64,000 bases of DNA, taken from contig NW_024043372.1 of NCBI RefSeq assembly GCF_014851395.1, positions 7,081,490 through 7,145,489 on the forward strand. The letters run 5' to 3'. This stretch comes from Micropterus salmoides. Taxonomy: Eukaryota > Chordata > Actinopteri > Centrarchiformes > Centrarchidae. Both the position numbers and the translations under genes were made by a program. How positions within the stretch are numbered: position 1 is the stretch's first letter; every line of letters starts with the position of its first letter. Shown here piece after piece: positions 63,721 to 64,000 of the stretch. The notes beneath the pieces were generated by a model that was not told the origin of the DNA, did not search any database, and was given only the letters and a program-made list of their open reading frames with translations.

Positions 63721-64000
63721 ACTAGTTTTTATATTGTTAAACTTGCACATAACCCAAAAATTGGCTGGTGACTCCATTCATGCATTATAATCTGATGTTA
63801 TGCAAATATATATTACCTATGTATGAATGTATGTATCACATACATAGTCAAAGTCATGTCTGTAGATTTGCATATGTGTAATAGTGAAATGAGACAGTGA
63901 TATGAGATAGGTGTGTGTGTGTTGTACATTTCTAGATCACCCGTGACATTCATGGCACATCAGTCTCTGTCATGCTTCTAGGAGACAGCATACCCCCTTC
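63721..64000. other. No gene seen to window edge
   Basis: AT-rich with TATGTATG-like words near 63820-63845. No recognised feature. Confidence 0.5.

Overview
This 64-kb window looks like teleost (ray-finned fish) nuclear DNA. The evidence is indirect but consistent. It carries three different Tc1-like transposons, an R4/Rex6-type LINE with a restriction-like endonuclease, L2/CR1-like LINE pieces, Ty3/Gypsy pieces and LTRs, hAT and Harbinger remnants, tRNA-headed SINEs of types common in fish, and dense (CA)n/(TA)n microsatellites in an AT-rich background. I see no intact host protein-coding gene, no rRNA or functional tRNA gene, no CRISPR array and no prokaryotic feature. The window is best read as a gene desert or a very long intron. 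Family names come from recognised protein motifs and remembered repeat consensus, not from a search.

Layout. 0-9 kb: a teleost interspersed repeat, a tRNA-derived SINE (855-1188), an exon-like segment (1756-1914), an L2-like LINE end, a small mobile unit with a perfect 24-bp hairpin (4080-4238), and a nest at 6750-8806 in which a solo LTR with perfect 5-bp target duplications lies in retroelement debris inside an older repeat. 9-26 kb: a decayed hAT transposase, two long purine/pyrimidine tracts of opposite polarity, a second SINE, quiet AT-rich DNA, and a MITE inserted into an older repeat (19815-20745). 26-30.5 kb: a frameshifted Tc1 element (26079-27644) beside a degraded R4-like LINE (27690-30190), then a compound microsatellite.

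33-45 kb is the densest retroelement cluster. It holds a second copy of the 4-kb unit, here with a 14-bp target duplication (33140-33433), LTRs, an 87-bp near-perfect hairpin (35862-35948), a LINE endonuclease fragment fused to a deleted Gypsy pol, a truncated Tc1-like element, and an L2/CR1-like LINE interrupted by a Gypsy-type LTR. 45-64 kb is sparser. It has MITE ends, a 283-bp-spaced direct repeat, an LTR fragment, the best-preserved Tc1 element (51742-53357, one frameshift visible), a nested fold-back MITE (53977-54745), two TIR-bearing MITEs and a Harbinger transposase scrap near the right edge.

No coordinated gene system is visible: every recognisable coding segment belongs to a transposable element, and each is truncated, frameshifted or interrupted. 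The observations most worth following are the two copies of the target-duplicated unit with a hammerhead-like motif, the 42-bp-arm hairpin, the recurring CCACCTGACAT motif at 39.6-40.6 kb, and the multi-level nests that give relative insertion ages.
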